DNA of 64,000 nt. Origin: an uncultured Clostridia bacterium. Its GTDB lineage: Bacteria > Bacillota > Clostridia > Lachnospirales > UBA5962. The translations under genes and the position numbers were made by a program. Shown piece by piece: positions 27,161 through 36,837 of this stretch (its first letter is position 1; every line of letters begins with the position of its first letter). Below the pieces are notes generated by a model. It was not told the origin of the DNA and did not search any database. It saw only the letters and a program-made list of their open reading frames with translations. The stretch lies in contig CAMLLW010000005.1 in NCBI GenBank assembly GCA_946481295.1, positions 1 through 64,000 on the forward strand. Reading direction: 5' to 3'.

Positions 27161-27676
27161 TTGACTATTATTCTAGAAGATATATCAATTAGATTAAAAT
27201 TAATAAGAAAAGAATTAAAATTATCACAAAATAACTTTAGTAAAAAAATAAATATAGGACAAACAACTCTTGCCCAATTTGAACTAGGAACACGTAAAAT
27301 AAAAGATATTCATATAAAAAGAATATGTGATGAATTTAATATAAACGAAGAATGGTTAAAAAACGGAATTGGCGAAATGTTTAATAAAAAAGAAAATATT
27401 TCTCTTGATGATTTTGCTAAACAAAATAATGTATCAGACTTAGAATTAGAAATAATAAAAGCATATATGAAAATTCCAAGTGAAGATAGAAATAAAATAA
27501 TACAATCTTTTAAAGAAGCTCTTAGTAAGGAAGATGAAAAAAAAATTAACCAAACCGTTACAAATGTTACATCTACAAATAATATAAATAATACAGATGA
27601 AAATATTCAAAATTCATTACAAAAATCTAATAAAAATTTTAATATAAATAAAATAAATATGTTGTCAGATTATTAA
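27161..27676 (+). CDS. XRE-family (CI-like) repressor of the element
   Basis: About 171 residues. An N-terminal helix-turn-helix (RLKLIRKELKLSQNNFSKKI then IGQTTLAQFELGTR) is followed by EFNINEEWLKNGIGEMF, typical of phage repressors, and a long Asn-rich tail. There is no LexA-like peptidase domain, so it is not self-cleaving by RecA. The start is unclear: the TTG at 27161 touches the AAAGGAGG site with no spacer, while ATT codons at 27167 and 27170 are better spaced. It diverges from the early operon. Confidence 0.85.
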   Translation: MTIILEDISIRLKLIRKELKLSQNNFSKKINIGQTTLAQFELGTRKIKDIHIKRICDEFNINEEWLKNGIGEMFNKKENISLDDFAKQNNVSDLELEIIKAYMKIPSEDRNKIIQSFKEALSKEDEKKINQTVTNVTSTNNINNTDENIQNSLQKSNKNFNINKINMLSDY

Positions 27677-27818
27677 ATTTTATTAAAATTTTTTAATTTA
27701 TATATTTTTTATTTTAAGCTACAATCATTGAAATATTAATTTATTTATTAATAAAATTTTTCATAAATCATAATATTTTTATTAATAATTTCATAATTAT
27801 TTGAAAAAGGAGGTCAAC
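27677..27818. other. Gap between repressor and recombinase
   Basis: 142 AT-rich bases with no ORF. AAAGGAGG at its end serves the recombinase. No clear terminator or promoter is seen. Confidence 0.4.
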
Positions 27819-29210
27819 ATGAAAATAGGTGTAGCTTATTTAAGAATGTCTACGGATAAACAAGAATATTCTATTGATAGTCAATTAAGATTAATATTAG
27901 ATTATGCTCAGCATAATAATATTTTAATTAATAAAAAATATATAGATGAAGGTATTTCAGGTAGAAATGCTGAAAAACGTCCTGCTTTTATGCAAATGAT
28001 TAATGATAGTTTTAATAATAAGTTTGATTGTGTTCTAATTTACGATAGTTCAAGGTTTGCTAGAAATTTAGAACAAGCTATAGTTTATAAGTCTGAATTA
28101 AAAAGAAATGGTGTAGAACTAATTTCTATTACAGAACCATTTGTAGATGATGATACATCTTTAATAACAGATGCATTATTTGGAGCTATGAATGAAATGT
28201 ATTCTAGAAAATTATCTAAAAATGTTAAACGTGGTATGGAACAAAAAGCATTAAGAGGTGAATATTTATCTTGTGCTCCATTTGGTTATGATAGAATTAT
28301 AAGTGGTAAACCATTACAAATTAATAAATTTGAATCAAAAATAGTAAAATTAATTTTTAATAAATATTTAAATGGACAAACTACTTTTTCTATAGCAAGA
28401 GAAATGAATTCTTTAGGTATAAAAACAAAAAGGGGCAATAAAATAGATACTCGATGGATAAATCGAGTTCTCAATAATAATACCTATAAAGGATATATTA
28501 AATTCAATATTAACGGTAAGACTATATATAGAAAAGCAGATCATGATCCAATAATAGAAGATAGTGTATTTGATAATGTTCAAAAGTTACTTAATGCTAA
28601 TTTAAAAGTCAAAAAATATAAAGAACGCCCAATAGAATATAAAAAACATTGGTTAACAGGTTTACTTAGATGTAAATATTGTAATAGTGTATTTGTTTAT
28701 GCAAAAGGTTATAATGGTCGCTCTGATAGATTTAGATGTGGTGGTTATTCTCTTGGTACATGTCTACATCCTAGTTCAATTACAGTTAAAAAAATAGAGA
28801 ATATAGTTATAAATCAACTAGAAAATATTATTTCTAATGATAATATCTTATACTCATTAACTTTAATTCCTAAAAATAATATAGAAAATGTATTGATTGA
28901 CAAAGAAATTTTAAAAATAAATAAAGCTTTAGATCGTTCCAAAGATGCTTTTTTAGATGGAATAGATACTTTAGAAGAATATAAAAAAATTAAGACAGAA
29001 TTATCTAAAAAATTAAAAAATTTATATGAGCAAAAAGAAAATAACAATAATGTAGATTATAATAATTTCAAAAAAAATGTTATAAATACATTAGAAATTA
29101 TAAAATCTGATAAAGATACTTCAGAAAAAATTAAAATTATAAAAAATATAATTAACAAAATTATATATGATAAGGACTCTAACAGTTTAAGTATATTCTT
29201 TTGGAATTAA
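27819..29210 (+). CDS. Large serine recombinase (site-specific integrase/excisionase)
   Basis: 463 residues. The catalytic domain begins MKIGVAYLRMSTDKQ, with nucleophile Ser11, and has YDSSRFARN with the active-site arginines. A recombinase domain (APFGYDR, GQTTFSIAREMNSLGIKT) and a zinc ribbon (RCKYCNSVF, RFRCGG and GTC) follow, then a C-terminal coiled coil. Size and architecture match phage integrases of the TP901-1/phiC31 type and SpoIVCA of skin. The ATG at 27819 follows AAAGGAGG; the TTG at 27801 lies upstream of that site. It ends 28 bases from the right attachment core. It would catalyse insertion, and excision with a directionality factor. Confidence 0.95.
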   Translation: MKIGVAYLRMSTDKQEYSIDSQLRLILDYAQHNNILINKKYIDEGISGRNAEKRPAFMQMINDSFNNKFDCVLIYDSSRFARNLEQAIVYKSELKRNGVELISITEPFVDDDTSLITDALFGAMNEMYSRKLSKNVKRGMEQKALRGEYLSCAPFGYDRIISGKPLQINKFESKIVKLIFNKYLNGQTTFSIAREMNSLGIKTKRGNKIDTRWINRVLNNNTYKGYIKFNINGKTIYRKADHDPIIEDSVFDNVQKLLNANLKVKKYKERPIEYKKHWLTGLLRCKYCNSVFVYAKGYNGRSDRFRCGGYSLGTCLHPSSITVKKIENIVINQLENIISNDNILYSLTLIPKNNIENVLIDKEILKINKALDRSKDAFLDGIDTLEEYKKIKTELSKKLKNLYEQKENNNNVDYNNFKKNVINTLEIIKSDKDTSEKIKIIKNIINKIIYDKDSNSLSIFFWN

Positions 29211-29237
29211 ATTAATTTGTTTTATCTCATTGCAATT

Positions 29238-29252
29238 TAGGCAACAAGATTG
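29238..29252 (+). repeat. attR of the 13.5 kb element
   Basis: TAGGCAACAA then G then ATTG, matching attL at 15736-15750. The left flank (CATTGCAATT) comes from the element, the right flank (GATTGTTTAACTCC) from the host gene. The deduced attP has CAATT and AATTG symmetrically around the core; the deduced attB contains TTGT and ACAA. Confidence 0.85.
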
Positions 29253-30141
29253 TTTAACTCCTGCTGAATTAGGACCTGCTAGAGCTGCAGAATGTGTAAT
29301 GGTTGGTGATTGTACTATTAATGAAGGAGATATAATTGTACCTCCATTAGAAGCTGCATCTGTAAGCATGGATAATCTTAGAGTTAAAAAAATCATGATA
29401 GTAGATAAAGAAGCAAATTATTTTAAAAAAGGATATTGGGATATAGAACTAAAATATATTTTTGAATATAGACTAATATTTAGAGAAGCCGATGGTTGTA
29501 TAATTGGTAGTTTAAAAGCTAATAGTATTTTTAATAGAAAATTAACCTTATTTGGTTCTGAGGGTTCAGATTTAGTTATATCTACAGATTTATTCACTGG
29601 TAAAAATGATTCTAACACATTAGATGCAGAACCTTTTATTATGACAGAAGCAAAAGGAATGGCACTAAAAGCAGAATTAAAATATTCTTGTGTTAAAACT
29701 AGCAATAAATGTTTGCAAAATGTTCCTGATAACAATGGACAATATGTAAATATTGCTTCTGCAACTATGAATGTTCCTGTAGAAATTAATGTTACAATAG
29801 GATTATTTAGTATTGTTAAATTATTTAGAATTGTAGATTTATCTGTAGAATCTAGAGGATTTGCTATACCAAAAGAGTGTGAAAATTACTGTCCATTAAG
29901 CCCATGTAATTATTTTGATAACTTATCATTCCCTATGGATATATTTTCACCACCAGAAAAACAACAATTTTTATCTGGAATAAGTGGTAATATTCCTCCA
30001 ACAAGAAAAAATTGTACGTTTAATAATATTGAAACAGGTTGTAATTGTAATGGTAACTGCAGTGGAAATTGCGGTTGTAATGAAAATAATACAAATGTTT
30101 TTGATAGACCTTATCAAGAATCATGTGGATGTAATAAATAA
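29239..30141 (+). pseudogene. 3' part of the split probable spore coat gene
   Basis: From the AGG CAA CAA codons of the core this frame encodes about 300 residues continuing the gene begun at 15527: RQQDCLTPAELGPARAAEC, then a beta-rich body (DNLRVKKIMIVDKEAN, FEYRLIFREADG, IGLFSIVKLFRIVDL) and a Cys/Asn/Gly-rich tail (CNCNGNCSGNCGCNE). It has no start codon or ribosome binding site of its own; the only in-frame TTG (29230) is in element DNA. Three hundred intact codons without a promoter suggest either recent disruption or selection through excision. The Cys-rich tail fits a crosslinked coat layer. Confidence 0.85.
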
Positions 30142-30153
30142 TAATATAAAATA

Positions 30154-30200
30154 TAAAGCAACTAAACTAAATAGCTTAGTTGCTTTATTAATTTTTATTA
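30154..30200 (+). terminator. Terminator of the split coat gene
   Basis: TAAAGCAACTAA / TTAGTTGCTTTA with a 10-base loop and then TTAATTTTTATT, 12 bases past the stop codon. Confidence 0.85.
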
Positions 30201-30234
30201 TAAATACATAAATTTAAAAAGATAATCATATTTT

Positions 30235-32955
30235 TTATAATAATTCTTTATATTTTTTAACATATATTTTTTTAACTATAGTTACTAATACCATATAACA
30301 AGCTATTGTTAATGCTAACCATAAGAAAAATACTTTAGGAACAGCGTATAAACCTATACTTCTACCAAATGCAGTAAATGGAATCACTGTAACAACTGCT
30401 ATTCCTAATAATGTTAATGTCAATAGTTGGAATGATGCATTACTTTGTATAAATGGAATTTTCTTTGTACGTATTAAATGTATCACTAATGTTTGAGACC
30501 ACATTGATTCTAAGAACCATATTGATTGTGCCATCATGACATATATTGCACGAACTTGTGTTTCATTTTCTGCGATTTGATGAAATAATCTTCCATGAGC
30601 TCCTGGTACAAAGGTTGGACAAATTATAAAATATGATAATGCATATGTTGTAATATCAAATACAGAACTTGTTGGTCCAAACCAAAGCATAAATTTTACT
30701 ATACTAGATGGATCCCAATTTTTAGGTTTTTTAATAAATTCTTTATCTACATTATCCCATGGAATAGCAGTACATGAAATGTCATATATTAAATTTAATA
30801 ATAATATATGCATAGCTGCCATTGGCTCATAAGGAATTAATGCAGATGATACTAAAACAGAAAACATATTACCGAAATTAGAACTTGCTGTCATTTTTAT
30901 ATATTTAATCATATTTGCATAAGTTTTTCTACCTTCTATAATACCTTCTTCTAAAACTCTTAAATCCTTTTCTAGTAGTATTATATCTGCAGATTCTTTT
31001 GCAACATCTACAGCTGAATCAACAGAAATACCAACATCGGCAGCATGCATTGCTACAGAATCGTTAATACCATCTCCCATAAATCCAACTGTATGTCCAT
31101 TTTCACGTAAAACTTCTACAATTTTAGCTTTTTGACTAGGTGATAATTTAGCAAAGACAGTTGTATCTTCAACTGCTTTTTTTAATTCTTCTTCAGCCAT
31201 ATTTTCTATTTCTTCACCTAATAACAAGTTATTTACTTGTAAACCAACCATTTTACATATAGATCTTGTTACACGTTCATTATCTCCTGTTAATATTTTT
31301 ACATCTACACCATAGTCTTTAAGAGTTTTTAATGTCTCTGCTGTAGATTCTTTCGGAGGATCTAAAAATGCTAAATATCCTATTAAAACCATATCTGATT
31401 CATCTTTAACAGAAAATGCACCTGCTTTTAATGGATTAGTTTTTTGTGCTATTGCTATTACTCTTAAGCCATCATCATTTAAATCATTTACTTTACTTAA
31501 AACACTTTTTTTAACTTCATTTGTTAAAGGTTTTACTTCTCCATCTATCTCTATATAAGAACAGCAAGATAACATTTCTTCGACTGCACCTTTTGTAATA
31601 ACTTGTGTTTTACCTTTTTTATCTTCAACAACAACACTCATTCTTCTACGTTCAAAATCAAAGGGAATCTCATCTACTTTTTTATAATGAGTTTTTATGT
31701 CTAAACCTTCTTCTTCAGTTTTATTAATTATAGCTTTATCCATTAAATTTTTTAAGCCTGTTTGAAAATAACTATTTAGATATGCATGTTTAAGAACTCT
31801 TTCATTTTCATCGCCATTAATATCCATATGATATTCTAGTACTACACTATTTTGAGTTAAGGTACCTGTTTTATCTGTACAAAGTACGTCCATTGCTCCA
31901 AAACTTTGAATAGAATTTAAATTTTTAATAACTGTTTTCTTTTTAGACATAGAAACTGCACCTTTAGCAAGACATGTACTAACTATCATAGGTAACATTT
32001 CTGGTGTTAATCCAACAGCGACAGATATAGCAAATGTAAAAGCTGATAGCCAATCTCCTTGAGTATATCCTGCAAGTAAAAAGACAACAGGTACCATTAC
32101 TAGCATAAATCTTATGATAACCCAAGAAACTGAATTTACACCTTTTTGAAAAGAAGTTTCTACAGGTTCTTCTTGAATTTGTTGAGCAATTGTTCCAAAA
32201 ATAGTATCATCACCAGTTGCAATAACTATTCCTGTAGCTGTACCACTTATTACATTACTTCCCATAAAAGCTAAACAGCTATAACTAGTTAAATCTTTAT
32301 CTTCTTCTGTACTTTGTGCTAATTTTTCTATTTGCTCACTTTCACCTGTAAGCGCTGACTGACTTACAAATAAATCTTTAGCTTCTATAATACGTATATC
32401 AGCAGGCACCATATCTCCAGCAGATATATGTACTATATCACCAACGACTACATCATCTAGTGGTATTTCAACTCTTCCAGTTTCCTTACGTTGAACTGTA
32501 CAAGTTGTTGTTATTAATTTCAATAAAGCATCTGCTGCTTTACCTGAGCGCGTTTCTTGAACAAACTTTAATAGCCCACTTACAAGTACCATTCCCGTAA
32601 TAATTAATACTGCTGAATAATCTTCTTCTCCAGGGGTTGCCATTACAACATCTAACATTAAATTAATAACTGCTAAAAATATTAAAATACAAGTAAATGG
32701 ATTAATAAATGCATTTACTAATCTTTTTGCAAGAGAATCTTTTTTATATTCGGTAACTGAATTATTTCCATATATTTCTCTATGACTATCAACTTCTTCT
32801 TCTGATAAACCTTGAAGACTTGTTGATAACTTTGATAATACTTCCTCTGTGTTGCAATGAGTTGTACTAATTAATCTTTCCCTAACTTCCTTTTCACGAT
32901 CTAATTGTTCTTCAGTTTTTTTTATATTTTTTTTAGATGTTTTAGATTTAGACAC
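30235..32955 (-). CDS. mgtA: Mg2+-transporting P-type ATPase
   Basis: A 906-residue P3B-type ATPase that imports Mg2+ at the cytoplasmic membrane. DKTGTLT, with the phosphorylated Asp, is at about residue 361. LTGESE, the ATP-binding KGAVEEM region, ILTGDN and [20 protein letters not shown] are all present. About ten membrane segments fall in the usual places. The GTG start follows GGAGGGGCAAAGA. A Mg2+-sensing M-box leader with a terminator lies upstream, so it should be expressed when Mg2+ is low. Confidence 0.95.
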   Translation of the reverse strand: MSKSKTSKKNIKKTEEQLDREKEVRERLISTTHCNTEEVLSKLSTSLQGLSEEEVDSHREIYGNNSVTEYKKDSLAKRLVNAFINPFTCILIFLAVINLMLDVVMATPGEEDYSAVLIITGMVLVSGLLKFVQETRSGKAADALLKLITTTCTVQRKETGRVEIPLDDVVVGDIVHISAGDMVPADIRIIEAKDLFVSQSALTGESEQIEKLAQSTEEDKDLTSYSCLAFMGSNVISGTATGIVIATGDDTIFGTIAQQIQEEPVETSFQKGVNSVSWVIIRFMLVMVPVVFLLAGYTQGDWLSAFTFAISVAVGLTPEMLPMIVSTCLAKGAVSMSKKKTVIKNLNSIQSFGAMDVLCTDKTGTLTQNSVVLEYHMDINGDENERVLKHAYLNSYFQTGLKNLMDKAIINKTEEEGLDIKTHYKKVDEIPFDFERRRMSVVVEDKKGKTQVITKGAVEEMLSCCSYIEIDGEVKPLTNEVKKSVLSKVNDLNDDGLRVIAIAQKTNPLKAGAFSVKDESDMVLIGYLAFLDPPKESTAETLKTLKDYGVDVKILTGDNERVTRSICKMVGLQVNNLLLGEEIENMAEEELKKAVEDTTVFAKLSPSQKAKIVEVLRENGHTVGFMGDGINDSVAMHAADVGISVDSAVDVAKESADIILLEKDLRVLEEGIIEGRKTYANMIKYIKMTASSNFGNMFSVLVSSALIPYEPMAAMHILLLNLIYDISCTAIPWDNVDKEFIKKPKNWDPSSIVKFMLWFGPTSSVFDITTYALSYFIICPTFVPGAHGRLFHQIAENETQVRAIYVMMAQSIWFLESMWSQTLVIHLIRTKKIPFIQSNASFQLLTLTLLGIAVVTVIPFTAFGRSIGLYAVPKVFFLWLALTIACYMVLVTIVKKIYVKKYKELL

Positions 32956-33080
32956 TCTTTGCCCCTCCTTTTCTTTTAAATAAAATTAATTTTCTCCGTT
33001 ATAACTATTATCTCAATATTTATAATATTTATGATTAATAGTTTATCTCTTAAATTTTCACCTCCAAAAAATTTTTTACA

Positions 33081-33358
33081 AAAAAAATCTCCTAGCGTAC
33101 AGGTATGTAAATCATACGACGCAAGGAGAATAATTATCCTTATAAGTAACACAAAAGTATATATTACAATTTCATTGCATCGTACAAGCTTTAGCTTCGT
33201 AGGGCACGATATTTTACATCTTGAAATTGCATTAAACTATACCTTATGTCGATATAATCTGTTAACCAACATAATAGTGTCTCCACTATTTTGCGGCAGC
33301 AACCCTTAATTCTAAAATAATAGAATAATATCCCCACGGTAGCCTCACCTACCGATTA
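33081..33358 (-). ncRNA. M-box (ykoK) Mg2+ riboswitch with terminator, leader of mgtA
   Basis: On the minus strand the leader opens with CGGTAGGTGAGGCTACCG (33354-33337), the conserved first M-box stem, followed by GGTTGCTGCCGC and AGTGGAGACACT, further conserved blocks. The 3' end forms a long hairpin (CTCCTTGCGT...ACGCTAGGAG, 33128-33089) followed by ATTTTTTTTG, a terminator that high Mg2+ would favour. mgtA starts about 125 bases downstream. Confidence 0.9.
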
Positions 33359-33375
33359 TTTAAGTTTTCATTTTT

Positions 33376-33404
33376 ATTATATATTATAAGTTAATATATT
33401 TCAA
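33376..33404 (-). promoter_or_regulatory. Sigma-A promoter of mgtA leader
   Basis: Minus strand TTGAAA (33404-33399), 17 bases, TATAAT (33381-33376), about 20 bases upstream of the first M-box stem. Confidence 0.75.
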
Positions 33405-33677
33405 TATTTTTTTATCAAAATATTGTAAGTTATATATTTTTTAGTTTTATTTTTTTAACTAACAACTATTCGTTAAATATTAAACGAATTAGAATATAAT
33501 TTTAATATCAATATTATATATTCTTTATAATTTTTAAAAAATAAAATTATAATAATTACTATAGTTTATATTGCAATTTTTAATAAAAAATGAAATAATG
33601 TTAGATAGTTTATGTAAGATTACTTTTTATTTACAAATTCTAAATAAATTTCAATTTAATAAAGTAGGTGTAAACAT
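33405..33677. promoter_or_regulatory. mprF upstream region with an ATTCGTT dyad
   Basis: ATTCGTT and AACGAAT form a 7-bp inverted repeat with an 8-base spacer at 33468-33489. The 17 bases at 33464-33480 (AACTATTCGTTAAATAT) recur exactly at 53547-53563 upstream of the DUF5721 gene. This may be an operator. The remaining sequence is AT-rich with no ORF. Confidence 0.4.
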
Positions 33678-36272
33678 ATGAAGAAACTTATTATATGGAT
33701 TAAAGAACATGGTAATTATTTTAAGATGATATTTATTATTTCTGTATTAATTATAGTAGTTAGCGAATTATTTGTTATTGGTAAAACTATTTCTATTGAA
33801 CAATTAGAAAATATATTATCTGATATTGCAGTTTGGAAAATACTTTTAATGCTTATTATTGGCTTATTATCTATTTTACCAATGATTTGTTATGACATTA
33901 TATTAAACAACTTATTAGAGCAAAAATTAAAGCCTCTTTTTTTATTTGAAACAAGTTGGATAGTTAATACTATTAATAATATGGTTGGTTTTGGTGGACT
34001 AACAAGTATTGGACTACGTTCTGGCTTTTATGGTAAAGAAGTAAAAGAAGTAGAAGAAAAAAAGTTAGGACAATCTTTATCTAAGATTTTTATTTTTTTA
34101 ATGTCTGGATTATCTATATATAGTTTAATATCTTTTTTACTAATTATATTATTTAATACTAACTCTTACATTAAACAATATTCTATTTGTTTAATAATTG
34201 GAGGATTATATTTTCCAATAGTACTTATTGTTACAACTTTAAAAAAAGATGAATATATAGGTAATATGTTAACAAAAACTAAGATGGAATTATTATTAAC
34301 TTCTTTTCTTGAGTGGACAGGAACTATTATTACATTTTTTATAGTAGGCTACTTTATGAATATTCAATTTAATCCATTGCATGTTTTTCCTTTATTTATA
34401 GCATCATCTGTAATTGGTATTATATCTATGATACCAGGAGAATTAGGAAGCTTTGAAGTAATAATGATTATGGGTCTATCTACTTTAGGTATACCTAAAG
34501 AAACAGCTGTAGTTTGGATTCTACTATATAGAATATTTTATTATATTATTCCTTTTATTATAGGAGTTTTTTTCTTGATTAAAAATATAAGTTTAAATTT
34601 AAATATGAAATATTCAGGCATTCCTAGAGAATTAGCATTAGAAATTTCTCATAAGATTTTAGTTTTTCTAATGTATTTTTCAGGTATTATAATTGTACTT
34701 TCTGCTACAGTACCAGATGCTTTTAGTAAAATAAAATTATTACATCAGCTTAATCCACTGCAGTTTCATATAATAGTACAATTTCCAGCTATTCTATTAG
34801 GATTTTTACTACTAATTATGGGACGTGGTATATCAGCTCGTGTAAAAAAAACATACTGGCCAACTATTATATTAATTTTAGCAACACTGCTTTATACCTT
34901 TATAAAACATTTTAATTTAAGTATAATTTTATTTCTTTTTATATTACTATTAATTGTTATTATTTCTAAATCAGAACTTTTCCGCGAACAATTAGTTTAC
35001 TCATGGGAAATGATAACAATAGATTGGATTATTTTTGGTATATTAATTATATTGTATATAACAATAGGAATATATAGTTTACCTATTGCTCCACACCATA
35101 GCCATTTTATATCATTCTTTTTATTCCCTTCTGAAAAAATTTGGTTTTCAGAATTTTTAGCTATTTTATTTGTTGCTGTAATTTTATATTTATTTATAAG
35201 ATACTTACAAGGCAATAAACATCAAATAGGGATGAAATTTGATGAAAAATTAATAACTTCTATAATAGAAAATTATGGCGGTAATAATAATACACATTTA
35301 GTTTTTTTAGAGGATAAAGATATATTTGTTTATGAAAATAAAGATTCTGAAGCAACAGTATTTCTCCAATTTAAAACATTTAATAATAAATGCATAGTTA
35401 TGGGAGATCCATCTGGTAAACAAGAAGATTTTTCTGATGCATTAGAAAATTTTATTAATGAAACAGATAAATGGGGATATGTACCTGTATTTTATGAAGT
35501 TTCAGAAAAAATAGTTATATTACTACATGAATTTGGATACGATTTTATTAAAATGGGAGAAGAAGCTCACGTAGATTTACCTAGCTTCACAGTTTCTGGT
35601 AAAAAGAGAAAAAGTGAGAGAGCTGTTATGAACCGTTTTGAAAAAGAACAATATACCTTTGAAGTAATAAATCCACCATTTTCTTCTGAATTTATAAAAG
35701 ATATAAAATCTATATCTGATGAATGGCTAGGAAGTAGAAAAGAAAAAGGATTTTCATTAGGATTTTTCTCAGAAAAATATTTTGAACATTCTCCTATAGC
35801 AATAGCTAAAGATAAAAATAATCAAATAATAGCATTTGCAAATATTATACCTACTTATAATGATAAAGAAGGTACAATAGATCTCATGCGTTATAAAAAA
35901 GATTCACCTCCAGGTGTAATGGACTTTTTATTTATTTCATTATTTAGATATATGCTTGGAATAGGACTTACATCATTTAATTTAGGAATGGCTCCTCTAT
36001 CAAATGTAGGAACCTCAAGAAAAAGTTTTATACAGGAAAGAATAGCTTATTTTGTATATGAATTTGGATCTCACTTTTACTCATTTCGTGGGTTAAGATA
36101 TTATAAAGAAAAATTTGCTACTAATTGGGTTTCTTATTATACACTTTATTCAAGAAATAGCTTTATAATTTATGTGATGATAGCACTCCTTATAATTGAT
36201 AATGCTCCTGTTGAAAAACAAAGAAATTATAATAAAATTAAACGTCTTATAAAGATTATTTATCATCACTAA
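33678..36272 (+). CDS. mprF: Phosphatidylglycerol lysyltransferase/flippase (MprF family)
   Basis: 864 residues in the two-part MprF layout: about 14 membrane helices in residues 1-510 (flippase) and a cytosolic GNAT-like DUF2156 synthase domain from about 530 to the end (FEKEQYTFEVINPPFS, FSLGFFSEKYFEHS, LGMAPLSNVG). It transfers lysine (or alanine) from aminoacyl-tRNA to phosphatidylglycerol and flips the product outward, lowering surface charge and giving resistance to cationic peptides. The ATG follows AAGTAGGTG. The amino acid used cannot be told from sequence. Confidence 0.9.
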   Translation: MKKLIIWIKEHGNYFKMIFIISVLIIVVSELFVIGKTISIEQLENILSDIAVWKILLMLIIGLLSILPMICYDIILNNLLEQKLKPLFLFETSWIVNTINNMVGFGGLTSIGLRSGFYGKEVKEVEEKKLGQSLSKIFIFLMSGLSIYSLISFLLIILFNTNSYIKQYSICLIIGGLYFPIVLIVTTLKKDEYIGNMLTKTKMELLLTSFLEWTGTIITFFIVGYFMNIQFNPLHVFPLFIASSVIGIISMIPGELGSFEVIMIMGLSTLGIPKETAVVWILLYRIFYYIIPFIIGVFFLIKNISLNLNMKYSGIPRELALEISHKILVFLMYFSGIIIVLSATVPDAFSKIKLLHQLNPLQFHIIVQFPAILLGFLLLIMGRGISARVKKTYWPTIILILATLLYTFIKHFNLSIILFLFILLLIVIISKSELFREQLVYSWEMITIDWIIFGILIILYITIGIYSLPIAPHHSHFISFFLFPSEKIWFSEFLAILFVAVILYLFIRYLQGNKHQIGMKFDEKLITSIIENYGGNNNTHLVFLEDKDIFVYENKDSEATVFLQFKTFNNKCIVMGDPSGKQEDFSDALENFINETDKWGYVPVFYEVSEKIVILLHEFGYDFIKMGEEAHVDLPSFTVSGKKRKSERAVMNRFEKEQYTFEVINPPFSSEFIKDIKSISDEWLGSRKEKGFSLGFFSEKYFEHSPIAIAKDKNNQIIAFANIIPTYNDKEGTIDLMRYKKDSPPGVMDFLFISLFRYMLGIGLTSFNLGMAPLSNVGTSRKSFIQERIAYFVYEFGSHFYSFRGLRYYKEKFATNWVSYYTLYSRNSFIIYVMIALLIIDNAPVEKQRNYNKIKRLIKIIYHH

Positions 36273-36276
36273 AAAT

Positions 36277-36304
36277 AAAAAAAGCCTATAAATAGGCTTT
36301 TTTT
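36277..36304. terminator. Bidirectional terminator between mprF and flavodoxin
   Basis: AAAAAAAGCCTAT / ATAGGCTTTTTTT with a 2-base loop between convergent genes. Confidence 0.88.
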
Positions 36305-36722
36305 ATTTTGCTAAAGATTCACCAAGTGATATAAATACTTGTTCATCATCTGGTTCTAATTGAGCAATAGCATCTTCTCCGCCAACAACTGTAGCACCTG
36401 TTGCTTCCATTGCTTCAACCCAATTACGCATCCATTCTCCATCGCCCCAATCATAAGAGCCAAATAATGCAACTTTTTTACCAGAAAGTTTATCTTTAAT
36501 TGTATTTACAAAAGAATCCATTTCATCGGATAATTCTTCTGCTCCAGCAGATGGACATCCAAGAGCAATAACGTCTGCGTTAATAATGTCATTTTCAGAA
36601 GCGTCTGTTACTTCTTTACATGTTACATTAGCTCCAGCAGATTCTGCACCTTTTTTTATTAATTCTGCCATTTTTTCAGTATTACCAGTATTTGAATAAT
36701 AAGCTATAAAAATATTTTTCAT
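36303..36722 (-). CDS. Short-chain flavodoxin
   Basis: A 139-residue FMN-binding electron carrier. The phosphate loop is SNTGNTEKMAE at residues 10-20. ALGCPSAGAEEL and GSYDWGDGEWMRNWVEAM match the two FMN-flanking loops of clostridial flavodoxins, although the usual Trp/Tyr stacking pattern is only partly visible. Acidic and cytoplasmic. The ATG follows AGGAGG. It is a single-gene unit. Confidence 0.93.
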   Translation of the reverse strand: MKNIFIAYYSNTGNTEKMAELIKKGAESAGANVTCKEVTDASENDIINADVIALGCPSAGAEELSDEMDSFVNTIKDKLSGKKVALFGSYDWGDGEWMRNWVEAMEATGATVVGGEDAIAQLEPDDEQVFISLGESLAK

Positions 36723-36837
36723 ATTAAATCCTCCTAATATTCATATAATAGAAATTATTAATAATTAAATTTATAATATCATAAATAATAAAATATTTCA
36801 AGTAATAATTATTATTCGGTATATAAATAAAATTATT

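Larger units (their letters stand above)
15746..29247. mobile_element. Serine-recombinase element (prophage-derived, skin-like) inserted in a coat gene
   Basis: A segment of about 13.5 kb bounded by the TAGGCAACAA cores. Genes in order: superoxide reductase (-), holin (-), tyrosine phosphatase (+), giant M60 protein (-), late regulator (-), helicase loader (-), replisome organizer (-), three small unknown genes (-), XRE repressor (+), large serine recombinase (+). The recombinase stop is 28 bases from the right core. Repressor and early genes diverge as in temperate phages. No terminase, portal, capsid, tail or endolysin gene is visible, so it is a reduced prophage with cargo. Excision would rejoin the flanking ORFs in frame. 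Confidence 0.85.

Noticed and set aside
29230-29238. TTG as start of a stand-alone gene ending at 30141
   Set aside because: No ribosome binding site; the codons are element DNA next to the attachment core and homology-like sequence continues upstream only in the fragment at 15527.
15746-29247. Element taken as a complete temperate phage
   Set aside because: No structural, packaging or lysin genes can be found in 13.5 kb, and the largest gene is an M60-type protein.
33031-33309. Plus-strand ORF of 92 codons
   Set aside because: It runs antisense through the M-box riboswitch and its terminator and has no ribosome binding site.
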